Shown piece by piece: positions 19,088-27,309 of a DNA stretch of 64,000 bases. Position 1 is the first letter of the stretch; the number at the start of each line of letters is the position of its first letter. Source of the DNA: Glutamicibacter sp. PS (GTDB taxonomy: Bacteria; Actinomycetota; Actinomycetes; Actinomycetales; Micrococcaceae); contig JANCMB010000001.1 in assembly GCA_031317595.1 (NCBI GenBank), forward strand, positions 3,044,325 to 3,108,324. The letters run 5' to 3'. The position numbers and the translations under genes were made by a program. The notes beneath the pieces are model-generated. The model had not been told where the DNA came from. It worked only from the letters and a program-made list of their open reading frames with translations, and did not search any database.

Positions 19088-20449
19088 ATGGCCGACCATA
19101 CTTTCGGGTTCCGCACCCGCGCACTACACGCCGGCGGCACCCCCGACGCCGAACACGGTGCCCGCGCGGTCCCGATCTACCAAAGCACGTCCTTCGTCTT
19201 CAAGGACTCCGACGATGCCGCGAACCTGTTCGCGTTGCAAAAGTACGGAAATATATACTCACGCATCGGCAACCCGACGGTCGCCGCATTCGAAGAACGC
19301 ATGGCCTCCCTCGAAGGCGGCATCGGTGCCGTCGCCACCGGGTCCGGCATGGCCGCGGAGTTCATCACTTTCGCAGCGCTGGCACAAGCCGGGGACCACA
19401 TCGTCGCCTCGGCGAAGCTCTATGGCGGCACCATCACCCAGCTCGATGTGTCACTACGGCGCTTTGGTATCGAAACCACCTTCATCGATTCCAATGAAGC
19501 CGCAGATTTTGAGGCGGCGATTCGCCCCAATACCAAGGCGCTCTACACGGAGGTAGTCGCCAACCCCTCCGGCGATATTGCCGACGTGAAGGGACTTGCC
19601 GAGGCGGCGCACCGTCACGACATCCCCCTTGTGGTGGACTCGACGCTGACTCCTCCCTACCTGCTCCGACCCATCGAGCACGGCGCAGATATTGTGATCC
19701 ACTCGGCCACGAAATTTATCGGCGGGCACGGCACCACCTTGGGCGGCGTGGTCATCGAGGCCGGCAGCTTCAACTGGGGCAATGGAAAATTCCCGACCAT
19801 GACCGAACCGGTTCCCAGCTACGGAAATGTTTCGTGGTGGGGCAACTTTGGTGAATACGGCTTCTTGACCAAGCTCCGTAGCGAACAGCTACGCGACTTT
19901 GGCCCGGCGCTACCGGCGCAGTCGGCATTCCAATTGCTGCAAGGCCTCGAGACGCTGCCCCAGCGGATGGACGCTCACTTGGCCAACGCCAAGGCTGTGG
20001 CGGCCTGGCTGGAAGCAGATGAGCGAGTCAGCTACGTCAATTACGCCGGCCTGCCGGGACATCCGCAACACCAGCGGGCCAGTGAGCTCCTGCCGCTGGG
20101 CGTCGGCTCGGTCTTCAGTTTCGGTGTGGCCGGAGGGCGGGCCGCGGGAGCGAAATTCATCGATTCCCTGCAACTGGCCAGCCATCTGGCCAATATTGGT
20201 GATGCCCGTACCTTGGTACTGCACCCGGCCTCCACCACCCACCAGCAGCTCACCGCCGAACAGCTCGTGTCAGCCGGCGTTCCCGAAGACCTGATCCGCC
20301 TCTCCGTCGGCCTTGAAGATGTTGAGGACATTATTTGGGATCTCGATCAGGCCCTGACAGCCGCGCAGCAGGTTGCCGAGCCATCGCCAGCCGTAGCGGC
20401 AAACTTCAATGGCGCAGCCTGCACCATCACTACTCCGAAGGGGGCTTAA
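19088..20449 (+). CDS. metY: O-acetylhomoserine sulfhydrylase
   Basis: 453 residues from the ATG at 19088; the frame is open back to 18959, but that would place coding sequence inside the riboswitch. Cys/Met-metabolism PLP family: FRTRALHAGG start, IYQSTSFVF, YSRIGNPT, and the PLP lysine Lys209 in IHSATKFIGGHGT. It makes homocysteine from O-acetylhomoserine and sulfide. Regulation by SAM through the upstream S-box is expected. The next gene starts 2 bases after the stop. Confidence 0.93.
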   Translation: MADHTFGFRTRALHAGGTPDAEHGARAVPIYQSTSFVFKDSDDAANLFALQKYGNIYSRIGNPTVAAFEERMASLEGGIGAVATGSGMAAEFITFAALAQAGDHIVASAKLYGGTITQLDVSLRRFGIETTFIDSNEAADFEAAIRPNTKALYTEVVANPSGDIADVKGLAEAAHRHDIPLVVDSTLTPPYLLRPIEHGADIVIHSATKFIGGHGTTLGGVVIEAGSFNWGNGKFPTMTEPVPSYGNVSWWGNFGEYGFLTKLRSEQLRDFGPALPAQSAFQLLQGLETLPQRMDAHLANAKAVAAWLEADERVSYVNYAGLPGHPQHQRASELLPLGVGSVFSFGVAGGRAAGAKFIDSLQLASHLANIGDARTLVLHPASTTHQQLTAEQLVSAGVPEDLIRLSVGLEDVEDIIWDLDQALTAAQQVAEPSPAVAANFNGAACTITTPKGA

Positions 20450-20451
20450 GC

Positions 20452-20943
20452 ATGACGCACGATCGCAGCTGGCAGGGGCCTTCGGCCGCCGAGCGACTGA
20501 AGATTCTGCGCGAGACGAAGAGCATCGCCATTGTCGGTGCCTCCAATAAGCCGTCGCGGGCTAGCTATTTTGTGGCCACCTACCTGCTCTCTTCAAGTAA
20601 GTACACCGTGTACTTCGTGAACCCGGTGCTGGATGAAATTCTGGGACAACCGGTCTACAAGTCGCTGGCCGACCTTCCCGAGGTGCCCGACATGGTCGAA
20701 GTTTTCCGCAAACATGATGACCTTCCCGGGGTATTGGACGAGGCGCTAGCCGTTGGCTCCAAGACCCTATGGCTACAGTTGGGATCCTGGCATGAAGAGG
20801 TTGCTCGTCGCGCCGAAGCTGCCGGCATGAATGTGGTGATGGATCGGTGCGTGAAGATTGAGCATGCACGCTTCTACGGCGGCTTGCGTTTGGCCGGTTT
20901 CAATACCGGGGTTATATCCTCCAAGCGACAGCAACTGGCCTGA
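20452..20943 (+). CDS. CoA-binding domain protein (YccU-like)
   Basis: 163 residues from the ATG at 20452. A single Rossmann-like CoA-binding domain: IAIVGASNKPSRASYFVATYL, YFVNPVLDEILGQPVYKSL, then VVMDRCVKIEH. Function of these stand-alone proteins is unknown. It starts 2 bases after metY, so it is co-transcribed under the SAM riboswitch, as often seen with metY genes. Confidence 0.85.
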   Translation: MTHDRSWQGPSAAERLKILRETKSIAIVGASNKPSRASYFVATYLLSSSKYTVYFVNPVLDEILGQPVYKSLADLPEVPDMVEVFRKHDDLPGVLDEALAVGSKTLWLQLGSWHEEVARRAEAAGMNVVMDRCVKIEHARFYGGLRLAGFNTGVISSKRQQLA

Positions 20944-20954
20944 GACTTCGCAGT

Positions 20955-20985
20955 AGCGGAGGGCACCGGGCTGGGTCCCTCCGCT
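20955..20985 (+). terminator. Terminator of the metY operon
   Basis: AGCGGAGGG (20955-20963) pairs with CCCTCCGCT (20977-20985), 11 bases after the stop. A second hairpin, CTGGCCGCC with GGCGGCCAG, follows at 20998-21027. Confidence 0.65.
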
Positions 20986-21102
20986 GCTCATTACCCCCTG
21001 GCCGCCGTTCCCTACCCGGCGGCCAGCCTGGCCAAGCTAACGCAGGAATTGCGGGAAACGACCGCCGCTTTGATGTTCCGTCCGCGCTAGGTTCCACCCT
21101 GT

Positions 21103-21108
21103 TATGAT
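21103..21108 (+). promoter_or_regulatory. -10 element of a leaderless arr transcript
   Basis: TATGAT ends 6 bases before the GTG start codon at 21115. No ribosome binding site is present, so transcription probably begins at the GTG (leaderless mRNA), which is common in actinomycetes. Confidence 0.5.
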
Positions 21109-21114
21109 CGCGGC

Positions 21115-21540
21115 GTGAGCTCACAGAACGCCAACGATCAGGACACCTTCTTCCATGGAACCCGCGCCGTACTGCGACCGGGCGACCTCATTATCGCCGG
21201 ACACCCCTCGAACTATCGTCCGGAGATCACCATGAACCACGTGTATTTCACCGCGCAGCGTGATGGAGCCGGGCTGGCCGCTGAGATTGCCGCAATGCTG
21301 GGGCCCGAGGGCGCGAGCGCCCATGTTTACCGGGTGGAACCCACCGGTGACTTTGAAGATGACCCAAATGTCACGGATAAGAAGTTTCCCGGCAATCCGA
21401 CGCGCTCCTACCGGAGCGTAGCGCCACTAAGAGTGCTCGAGGAAGTGACCGACTGGACTCGCCTCACCCAAGAGCAACTCGCGCTCTGGCGCGAGAGGAT
21501 CGCCGGGATTCGCGAATCTAAAGCAGAGATCATTAACTAG
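21115..21540 (+). CDS. arr: Rifamycin NAD-dependent ADP-ribosyltransferase
   Basis: 141 residues, the normal Arr size. The H-Y-D catalytic set is visible: His14 in FFHGT, Tyr44 in HVYFTA, and an Asp in FEDDPNVTD (82-88). The signature KKFPGNPTRSYRS follows. Arr inactivates rifampicin by ADP-ribosylation of its C23 hydroxyl. It stands alone without integron or transposon sequence, so it looks like a chromosomal, intrinsic arr as in mycobacteria. GTG start, apparently leaderless. Confidence 0.9.
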   Translation: MSSQNANDQDTFFHGTRAVLRPGDLIIAGHPSNYRPEITMNHVYFTAQRDGAGLAAEIAAMLGPEGASAHVYRVEPTGDFEDDPNVTDKKFPGNPTRSYRSVAPLRVLEEVTDWTRLTQEQLALWRERIAGIRESKAEIIN

Positions 21541-21635
21541 GTCGATTCCGTGAACGGCTCGGACTCAATGCGTCCCTGAGCCTGCATATAACTGACCGGG
21601 CGGGCACTTCCCGCAATGCACTTCGTCGAAAGGTT

Positions 21636-22562
21636 ATGACCGTCATGGATTCCAGGGACAAACGGGCACTGGTAGTCGGGGCCACCGGCTACGTCGGACG
21701 CTTTCTCGTCGCACGGCTTAAGGCACAGGGTTTCATCATCCGTGTCGTGGTGCGCGACCAAGACCGGGCAATTGCCACCGGCTCCTTCGGCGCACCGGCC
21801 CTGGAAGGTTTGGTCGATGAGTGGGTCGTCGCTCGCGACGCATCCGAGCTCGGGAGCTCGGTCGTCGATGGGGTGCACCACGTATTCTCGGCGTTGGGCG
21901 TGACACGGCAGAAGGCCGATCCTTGGGACATCGATTTCCGCCTGAACTTGCGCTATCTCGAGCTGGCCGAGGAAGCGAGGGTGGATTCATTCCTATACGT
22001 CGGGGTGATGAATGCCGCCGAGGGCACCTCGGCGCTGATGCGCGCGAAATACGCCTTCATGCAGGCGCTCAAACGTTCGAAGGTCACCGGTCAGATCGTG
22101 AATCCTTCCGGCTACTTCTCCGATCTGACCGAGATTTTCGAGCTCACCCGGCGCGGACTGGCCGTGGGTCTCGGAGACGGGAGTGTCCGGCTGAGCCCCA
22201 TCCACGGCGCGGACTTGGCCGAGTTCTGTGTCCAGCGCCTGTCGTATGGGGCGGGTTCGTGGGATGTTGGAGGCCCCGAGGCACTGAGCTACCGCGAGAT
22301 CGTGGAGCTGGCGGCCGAGGCTGCGGGAAAGACCCCTCGCTATGTCGCCGTCCCGCATGCTCTGGCCTCCTGCGCAACCTGGGTTGCGGATCGGATGGGG
22401 CCACGTAGCGGTTCGTTGACCCGCTTCTTCATCGAGGGCATGCAACGAGACTCTGTGGGTGAGCTACACGGTTCGCGCACCCTGCGCTCTTACTACGTAT
22501 CGCTGGCCAATGTGCAAAACTCCGAGGCAGATTCAACGACGGGTACGCCCCGGGCACCATAA
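21636..22562 (+). CDS. Atypical short-chain dehydrogenase / NAD(P)H-binding protein
   Basis: 308 residues. The N-terminal ALVVGATGYVGRFLV (TGxxGxxG) nucleotide motif opens an extended Rossmann domain. SFLYVGVMNAAEG and SPIHGADLAEF are in the positions seen in atypical SDRs (NmrA/complex-I-assembly type). There is no canonical YxxxK, so catalysis is doubtful and it may be a sensor or chaperone. ATG 21636 or ATG 21645 could start translation; AAAGG suits the second better. Substrate unknown. Confidence 0.75.
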   Translation: MTVMDSRDKRALVVGATGYVGRFLVARLKAQGFIIRVVVRDQDRAIATGSFGAPALEGLVDEWVVARDASELGSSVVDGVHHVFSALGVTRQKADPWDIDFRLNLRYLELAEEARVDSFLYVGVMNAAEGTSALMRAKYAFMQALKRSKVTGQIVNPSGYFSDLTEIFELTRRGLAVGLGDGSVRLSPIHGADLAEFCVQRLSYGAGSWDVGGPEALSYREIVELAAEAAGKTPRYVAVPHALASCATWVADRMGPRSGSLTRFFIEGMQRDSVGELHGSRTLRSYYVSLANVQNSEADSTTGTPRAP

Positions 22563-22641
22563 GCCGGGGCTGGACCACGAACCGGCACGTGCCCGGGTAC
22601 TGCGTTCCTTGAGGCAACCGGTTGTAGGGCACACTGGTGAG

Positions 22642-23082
22642 ATGGATGATCTGCTCGTACCGCCGGGACCCGGGGCACCCAAGGGGCTGCGAATTCCAGC
22701 CGCCGAACTCAGTGAGCAGTTTTCGCGCGCCTCGGGGCCGGGCGGTCAGGGCGTCAATACCACCGACTCACGGGTGCAACTCAGTTTAGATCTGGCCAAC
22801 ACCACGGCTTTGGATGAAGAGCAACGTCTGAGGGCGCTGAAGGAACTAGCGAGCAAACTGAGCGGAACGGTGCTGAGTATCGATGCCTCAGAGTTCCGTT
22901 CACAACGACAGAATCGTGCCGCGGCGCGCGAACGTTTAGCCGGACTCCTGCGTGAGGCGCTGGCTCCACCGATACCTCGGCGTCCCACGCGCCCCACGAA
23001 GGGCTCGCAACGCCGACGTATCGAGGCGAAACGGCGCCGCTCCGAGACTAAGAGCTTCCGGCGCCGCCCGGGCACCGACTAG
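22642..23082 (+). CDS. arfB: Alternative ribosome-rescue peptidyl-tRNA hydrolase ArfB
   Basis: 146 residues from the ATG at 22642 (GGTGAG before it); the longer frame upstream has no family match. Release-factor domain with the catalytic GGQ at 34-36 (ASGPGGQGVNTTDSRVQL) and a basic C-terminal tail (Arg/Lys-rich from about 110), which enters the empty mRNA channel. It releases peptides from stalled ribosomes lacking a stop codon. The tail is retained, so it is a complete ArfB/YaeJ. Confidence 0.88.
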   Translation: MDDLLVPPGPGAPKGLRIPAAELSEQFSRASGPGGQGVNTTDSRVQLSLDLANTTALDEEQRLRALKELASKLSGTVLSIDASEFRSQRQNRAAARERLAGLLREALAPPIPRRPTRPTKGSQRRRIEAKRRRSETKSFRRRPGTD

Positions 23083-23112
23083 GGTACGGCGAGTTGTGCC
23101 GCCGCCGGAATG

Positions 23113-23880
23113 CTAGCTACGCCAGGCAGCCAATTGCTCCTTGGAGGTCTCGGCTAACCACATCTGCCACAATGGGCCAAAGCTTACCCGGCGCACACCC
23201 AGTGCGGTAAGCGCGCTCAGATCCCCGGCGCCGTGGCCCTTGACCGGATGCGCGGTGACATTCAACGGGACGTTCACGGAGGCCACCAGCTTGGTCACTT
23301 GCTCTGCCGTGCTCAAGCCAACGGGATAGACCGCACGGGCCCCGGCCTGTTCCATCAGTTGAATGCGAGCCTCGGCCTCGGCCAGCGGGTCGGTGAAGAC
23401 GTCCGTGCCGAGCTTGACCGCATCGGTCCGACCGTTAATGACGAAGTCCACACCGGCGTTATCGGCTGCCTGGCGGGCGGCGGCGATGTAGTCGGCGTGC
23501 TCGTTGCGATCGCGCACTCGATCACCTTCGCGGTGAACCACATCTTCGATATTGGCTCCCACGGCTCCAACTTCAAGGAGCCGATTGATCAGTTCCTCCG
23601 GGGCAAGGCCATATCCTGATTCGACATCGGCGCTAACAGGCACCTCGACGGAGGAAGTGATGCGCTGGACCACCGCCAGATACTGCGTGAAATCCATCTT
23701 TTCGCCGTCCGCGCTACCGATTGCGTCGGCTACCGGATGGCTACCAACGGTGAGCCCTTCGAAACCTGCATCGACGGCCACGGCGGCGCTGAACGTGTCC
23801 CAGACGGTGGGAAGCACGAGCAAACGACCCGAGCTGTGAGCGGTGGATAGTGTGCTGGCCAGTTCGTGAACATTGGGCAT
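23113..23880 (-). CDS. Isocitrate lyase/phosphoenolpyruvate mutase family protein
   Basis: 255 residues from the ATG at 23880, with AAGGAGA before it. Visible: LVLPTVWDTFSAAVAVDAGF, GSHPVADAIGSADGE, SADVESGYG (metal-binding Asp/Glu), GANIEDVVH and VINGRTDA. This fold cleaves or forms C-C or C-P bonds next to a carboxylate. Stand-alone members of this size are often oxaloacetate decarboxylase- or carboxyphosphonoenolpyruvate-mutase-like. The exact reaction is not predictable. Confidence 0.82.
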   Translation of the reverse strand: MPNVHELASTLSTAHSSGRLLVLPTVWDTFSAAVAVDAGFEGLTVGSHPVADAIGSADGEKMDFTQYLAVVQRITSSVEVPVSADVESGYGLAPEELINRLLEVGAVGANIEDVVHREGDRVRDRNEHADYIAAARQAADNAGVDFVINGRTDAVKLGTDVFTDPLAEAEARIQLMEQAGARAVYPVGLSTAEQVTKLVASVNVPLNVTAHPVKGHGAGDLSALTALGVRRVSFGPLWQMWLAETSKEQLAAWRS

Positions 23881-24003
23881 GTGAGTCTCCTTGGCTCGAT
23901 GGGCACCGGCGAGATCTCGCCGGTGCTCTCGCCTCAGGCTAACAGAGCACCATCGACACTTCACCAGCCCAGTCTGCGCTCTGAGCAAACTCTCATCCGG
24001 TGC

Positions 24004-24272
24004 TTAATCGGCGCTCTCGGCGACCTGACCTTGCAGCTGTTCTCGTAGCTCGCTGGGTGATTCGCGCCAATCAAGGTCGAGCTCGGCGCCGGCCAGCACC
24101 ACAACATGGTGCGTGAGATTTGCCCCGGATAGGCGTCGCACAACCTCAGATGGATTTCCACCGGGCCAAGGGTACTTAGGACCGCTGGATCGGCGAGACC
24201 GATCGCTTCCAGCCGTTGCGCCGAGGCCGACCCCATATTGCGTACGGTGGTCCAAGCTTGTGGAGTGGTCAT
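24004..24272 (-). pseudogene. TfoX C-terminal-like protein, frameshifted
   Basis: ATG at 24272 overlaps the upstream DUF421 stop by ATGA. The frame reads TTVRNMGSASAQRLEAIG and continues to a TfoX-C-type helical pattern ending RTMLW. The rest of the domain (LAGAELDLDWRESPSELREQ, then the stop at 24004) is in another frame. Joining the two needs one extra base near 24094-24104, where the minus strand reads TTGTGGTGCTGG; a lost G in a GGG run would explain it. TfoX_C is a small helix-hairpin-helix-like domain of unclear function. Either a true pseudogene or a sequencing error. Confidence 0.65.
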
Positions 24273-24808
24273 TGCTGCACCGATTTCAGGTAGTCGACGC
24301 CTATAACCGAGTCGAAGATTTCCAAGGAGATAGGTTGCCCCGCGCGGATCACGCTCAATGCTCCGGAAGGTTCGAATACCACTGCACCTACTTGCGAAGG
24401 ATGCGAAATGCCAGCGAGCCGTAGCCGCGAGTCGAGCTCCGCATGCGACACGTGGCAACGGCTCATATGTTCCTCAATGATCTTCGGTCCGGCCATCAGG
24501 AGGACCGGACGGTTGGCGATCAATGAAGAACCGAATCGCGTGCGGCGCAGCAGCCCCGAGACTGCCTGCAATCCCACCAGCGTCACCAATGCCACGATGC
24601 CTCCGCCCAGACGTGGAGAATCCCCCAGCGCTGCCCGGGCGATAATTCCGCCGAACGCAATCACTGCAGCAAGGTCGTAGCTGGACATGCTCGAGAGCAT
24701 GCGTTGGCCCAGCAATCGCACCAGAAGGATCAGAGCCACATACATTCCCACCGTGGCCAGAGCGACCGCACTGGCTTCGAGCCATGTAATACCTAGCAAC
24801 CGATCCAC
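24269..24808 (-). CDS. DUF421 (YetF-type) membrane protein
   Basis: 179 residues from the GTG at 24808, chosen because AGGAGG sits 6 bases upstream; an ATG at 24832 is possible. Three hydrophobic segments occupy about 8-80, with the conserved LLVRLLGQRMLSSMSSYDL and VIAFGGIIARA. A soluble alpha/beta domain follows, with SLIANRPVLLMAGPKI and the Arg-rich RCHVSHAELDSRLRLAG. Typical YetF/YcaP-like organisation; the function is not established. ATGA coupling to the TfoX-C-like gene. Confidence 0.8.
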   Translation of the reverse strand: MDRLLGITWLEASAVALATVGMYVALILLVRLLGQRMLSSMSSYDLAAVIAFGGIIARAALGDSPRLGGGIVALVTLVGLQAVSGLLRRTRFGSSLIANRPVLLMAGPKIIEEHMSRCHVSHAELDSRLRLAGISHPSQVGAVVFEPSGALSVIRAGQPISLEIFDSVIGVDYLKSVQQ

Positions 24809-24875
24809 TGCCCGCCTCCTGCATCTACCCATCTACTCTATGTGCAGAACTCTGACGAGCGCTAAGCGTCGGCGT

Positions 24876-25133
24876 TCAAGGGGTCATGAGACGCACCATC
24901 GCGCGCTCGGCAATGAGCGTCGACAGGAGCAAGGCACCGGCGGCGAAGAGCCAGGGTACGTAGCTGGCGAAACCCGTCGCCGGGGCAAGAAGCCACGAGG
25001 AGATCACGAAAACCCCGATGGCCATTACGAGGCTCACACCGGCGGCGAGCGCACGCTTAGCCCTGCTGACCCCGTGCCAGAGCGGCGGATGTGAACCATC
25101 GGAGGCAGTGTTTAGTCCGAGGTAATTTCGCAT
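24876..25133 (-). CDS. Small two-helix membrane protein
   Basis: 85 residues from the ATG at 25133, supported by AAAGGAG 5 bases upstream; longer starts lack this. Two hydrophobic segments (about 32-50 and 57-75) separated by a short turn, with a Arg/Lys-containing N-terminal half. No family recognised. Confidence 0.6.
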   Translation of the reverse strand: MRNYLGLNTASDGSHPPLWHGVSRAKRALAAGVSLVMAIGVFVISSWLLAPATGFASYVPWLFAAGALLLSTLIAERAMVRLMTP

Positions 25134-25239
25134 ACGTACTCCTTTGACATGTCGACTCACTTGACCAGCTAGGGCGCTCATTAGCCTACATACCTGACAA
25201 TATCGTCTCAAGTGAATAGGTCATTAGAGTTCCTTCGAT

Positions 25240-25671
25240 TCACTGGTCGTGGAGGTTGCATAGGCGCACGAGGGCGGCGAATCCGTCCGCGGAACCGGGC
25301 CAGTGGGCGCGCACCGCGTCGATACCGGCCCGGCGCACGACCTGACGTAGCACCAAGACCACGATGATGGCATCGTCGGCATAACCTATCACCGGGAGAA
25401 AATCGGGCACTAGGTCAATGGGTAGTGCCAGATAGAGCATGAGCAACACGATGCGCACGCGTACCCCACGCGGCAGCGCGCGGTCTGCTGCCACTCGGCG
25501 CAATAGCCGCAACAGATCCGGCAAGAGCCGCAACGCCTCGCGCAGTAGATCACCGCGGGGCCGCACGAGCACCAACGCCACGATAAGCGTAAGCCAAAAC
25601 ACCAGAAGTCCAACCAAGACTCCCAGTGGCACGTCCCACCACAACGATCCGGCCATCGGCATCCCCACCAC
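25240..25671 (-). CDS. DUF1232 (YkvA-like) membrane protein
   Basis: 143 residues. An N-terminal membrane segment (about 10-36) is followed by an Arg/Leu-rich amphipathic stretch and the DUF1232 signature PIDLVPDFLPVIGYADD with a second hydrophobic segment. The function of the family is unknown. Several Met codons lie close together at the N-terminus, so the start is approximate. Confidence 0.75.
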   Translation of the reverse strand: MVGMPMAGSLWWDVPLGVLVGLLVFWLTLIVALVLVRPRGDLLREALRLLPDLLRLLRRVAADRALPRGVRVRIVLLMLYLALPIDLVPDFLPVIGYADDAIIVVLVLRQVVRRAGIDAVRAHWPGSADGFAALVRLCNLHDQ

Positions 25672-25721
25672 AGAGCCTCAAGGCATCAGACCCGTGGCAC
25701 GTCAACGAAACTCCGGATAGT

Positions 25722-26330
25722 TTATCGACCGCTACGCCGGGCGATCACGTCGAAGACATGCCAATACTTCGGACCACTGAAGGACATTCCGTCGTACTCG
25801 GCCTCCCGTAGCTCGACCCGCTCCAGCCCCGCGAAGAGTGCTTCGATCTCCGACCGCTCTCAGAAGTTCATCGACGTATCGGCAGCCCACGTATCGGACA
25901 CCCCGAAAAGATTGACTGCCACCCAGCCGCCGGGACGAACAGATTCGGTGAGCAACGGCCAAAAATCGCCAAATGCGTTGCGATCCATAAAGGGTAGCGA
26001 GTACCCCGCGTAAACCAGATCACTGGCCGGTAGCGCATCGAGATCCGCAAAGGAGTGCTCGCCAATGGTTAATCGGGCGGCGCGCTCGCCCGTGAGGCCC
26101 TCTCGAATCTGCGTGGCGCTACCTGGGGCGGAGTCGATCGCGTGGACCGACCATCCGGCGGCAAGCAGGGCTCGGGTTTCCACTCCCGCACCGGCCCCAA
26201 GGTCCAGCGCACGGCGCCCCGCACCGGGACCGGCCCCGTCGATAATCTCCGCGCAGAGGTCGCGCACCCCACGAGTGCGCTGCGCCTTGTTATAGCGCGG
26301 CCAATGATCGGTGTCTGCTCGCGTTGCCAT
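25722..26330 (-). pseudogene. Class I SAM methyltransferase interrupted by an in-frame TGA
   Basis: The first 156 codons encode a methyltransferase core with ALDLGAGAGVETRALLAAGWSVHAID cut by nothing, the acidic loop and SVRPGGWVAVNLFGV. A TGA at 25862-25860 then interrupts it just after TSMNF. Reading on in the same frame for 45 more codons gives IEALFAGLERVELREAEYDG and FSGPKYWHVFDVIARR before TAA at 25724-25722. That is the expected C-terminal end of this family. So a single base change appears to split one gene. Pseudogene, sequencing error or stop readthrough are the options; the truncated protein may still fold. Confidence 0.75.
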
Positions 26331-26400
26331 GGCTTCATCTTGGCACCCGGGCCCTTAATTCGGCTTAACTCCCCACGTCAGCGGCCCGCCAGTGGCCAGT

Positions 26401-26503
26401 CAAACAGAAGCACTGCAACAAAAACACAGATACTCGTAAAATTCTCCCGAAATTAAGCTTGACGATGCCACATAAACGGGCATAAAGTCATACAAACACA
26501 GAA
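26401..26503. promoter_or_regulatory. Repeated CAAACA-type boxes upstream of the fructose operon
   Basis: AAACACAGA occurs at 26422-26430 and 26494-26502, and CAAACAGAA at 26401. On the minus strand these read as TGTTTG-containing boxes. The DeoR-family PTS regulator SugR of Corynebacterium glutamicum is reported to use TGTTTG motifs, so these are candidate sites for the adjacent DeoR protein. Confidence 0.35.
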
Positions 26504-26532
26504 CGTGTGGCAGGTCACGAAGGGTGGAGACG

Positions 26533-27309
26533 ATGTTTGCCGAGGAACGCCAGCAGGCCATTACGGAGCTGCTAGCCAGCGCCGGAAAGGTCACCGTCGC
26601 GGACTTGGCCCAGCGTTTTGAAATCACCCGAGAAACCGTGCGTCGCGATCTGGATCAGCTCGAACAGCTCGGCTCGCTACGCCGTGTGCACGGCGGGGCC
26701 GTCAGCACCCTGAGCTCCAGCACCCGCGAGGAAAGCCATCTGGTGCGCAGCACGCTCCACGCCGATGACAAGGCGCGGATCGCGCGGGCCGCCTTTAACC
26801 TCATTCCCGCCGCGGATACCTCGATCCTGCTCGATGCCGGTAGCAGCACCGGGCTCCTGGCCGAACTCATCGCCCAAAGCCCCAGCGAACATCAGCACCT
26901 GCTGATCACCCACGCTCTGCCCATCGCCACGAGTATCAGTGCCAACCCAGAACTGCCGATCGAGTTCATCGGCGGACGCATCCGCGGACTCACCGGCGCG
27001 GCCAGCGGGTCGCGCACGGTGTCCGAGCTCGACGGACTCAGCGCCGACATCGCCTTCGTCGGCACCAACGCCATCGACCCGAGCTTCGGGCTGAGCACCC
27101 CGGACCCCATGGAAGCAGACGTCAAACGCGCCATTGTGGCCGCCGCGAAGCGCGTGGTGGTTTTGGCCGACGCCTCGAAGTTCAACGAACGTTCACTGGT
27201 GCGCTTTGCCGAGCTCGCCGAAATCGACACCCTGATAACCACCGGCACTCCCGACGCCTCCCTCGCGTCGGCTCTGGCCGATGCCGATGTGGAGGTGCTC
27301 TACGCATGA
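26533..27309 (+). CDS. DeoR-family regulator of the fructose PTS operon
   Basis: 258 residues from the ATG at 26533 (GGTGGAG four bases before it). The N-terminal DeoR helix-turn-helix has ITETR-like ITRETVRRDLDQLEQLG and the hallmark RRVHGGAVS. The C-terminal DeoR sensor domain includes DAGSSTGLLAEL and FVGTNAID. It is the first gene of the operon and overlaps fruK by ATGA, so it most likely represses the operon and responds to fructose-1-phosphate, as FruR proteins of actinobacteria do. Confidence 0.87.
   Translation: MFAEERQQAITELLASAGKVTVADLAQRFEITRETVRRDLDQLEQLGSLRRVHGGAVSTLSSSTREESHLVRSTLHADDKARIARAAFNLIPAADTSILLDAGSSTGLLAELIAQSPSEHQHLLITHALPIATSISANPELPIEFIGGRIRGLTGAASGSRTVSELDGLSADIAFVGTNAIDPSFGLSTPDPMEADVKRAIVAAAKRVVVLADASKFNERSLVRFAELAEIDTLITTGTPDASLASALADADVEVLYA

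Noticed and set aside
23961-24458. 165-codon frame as an intact gene
   Set aside because: Its first part is the DUF421 region out of frame and its last part is out-of-frame TfoX-C-like sequence; only 24272 onward is meaningful and it is frameshifted.
25860-25862. Selenocysteine codon in the methyltransferase
   Set aside because: The position is not catalytic, no selenoprotein family fits and no recoding hairpin was evident.
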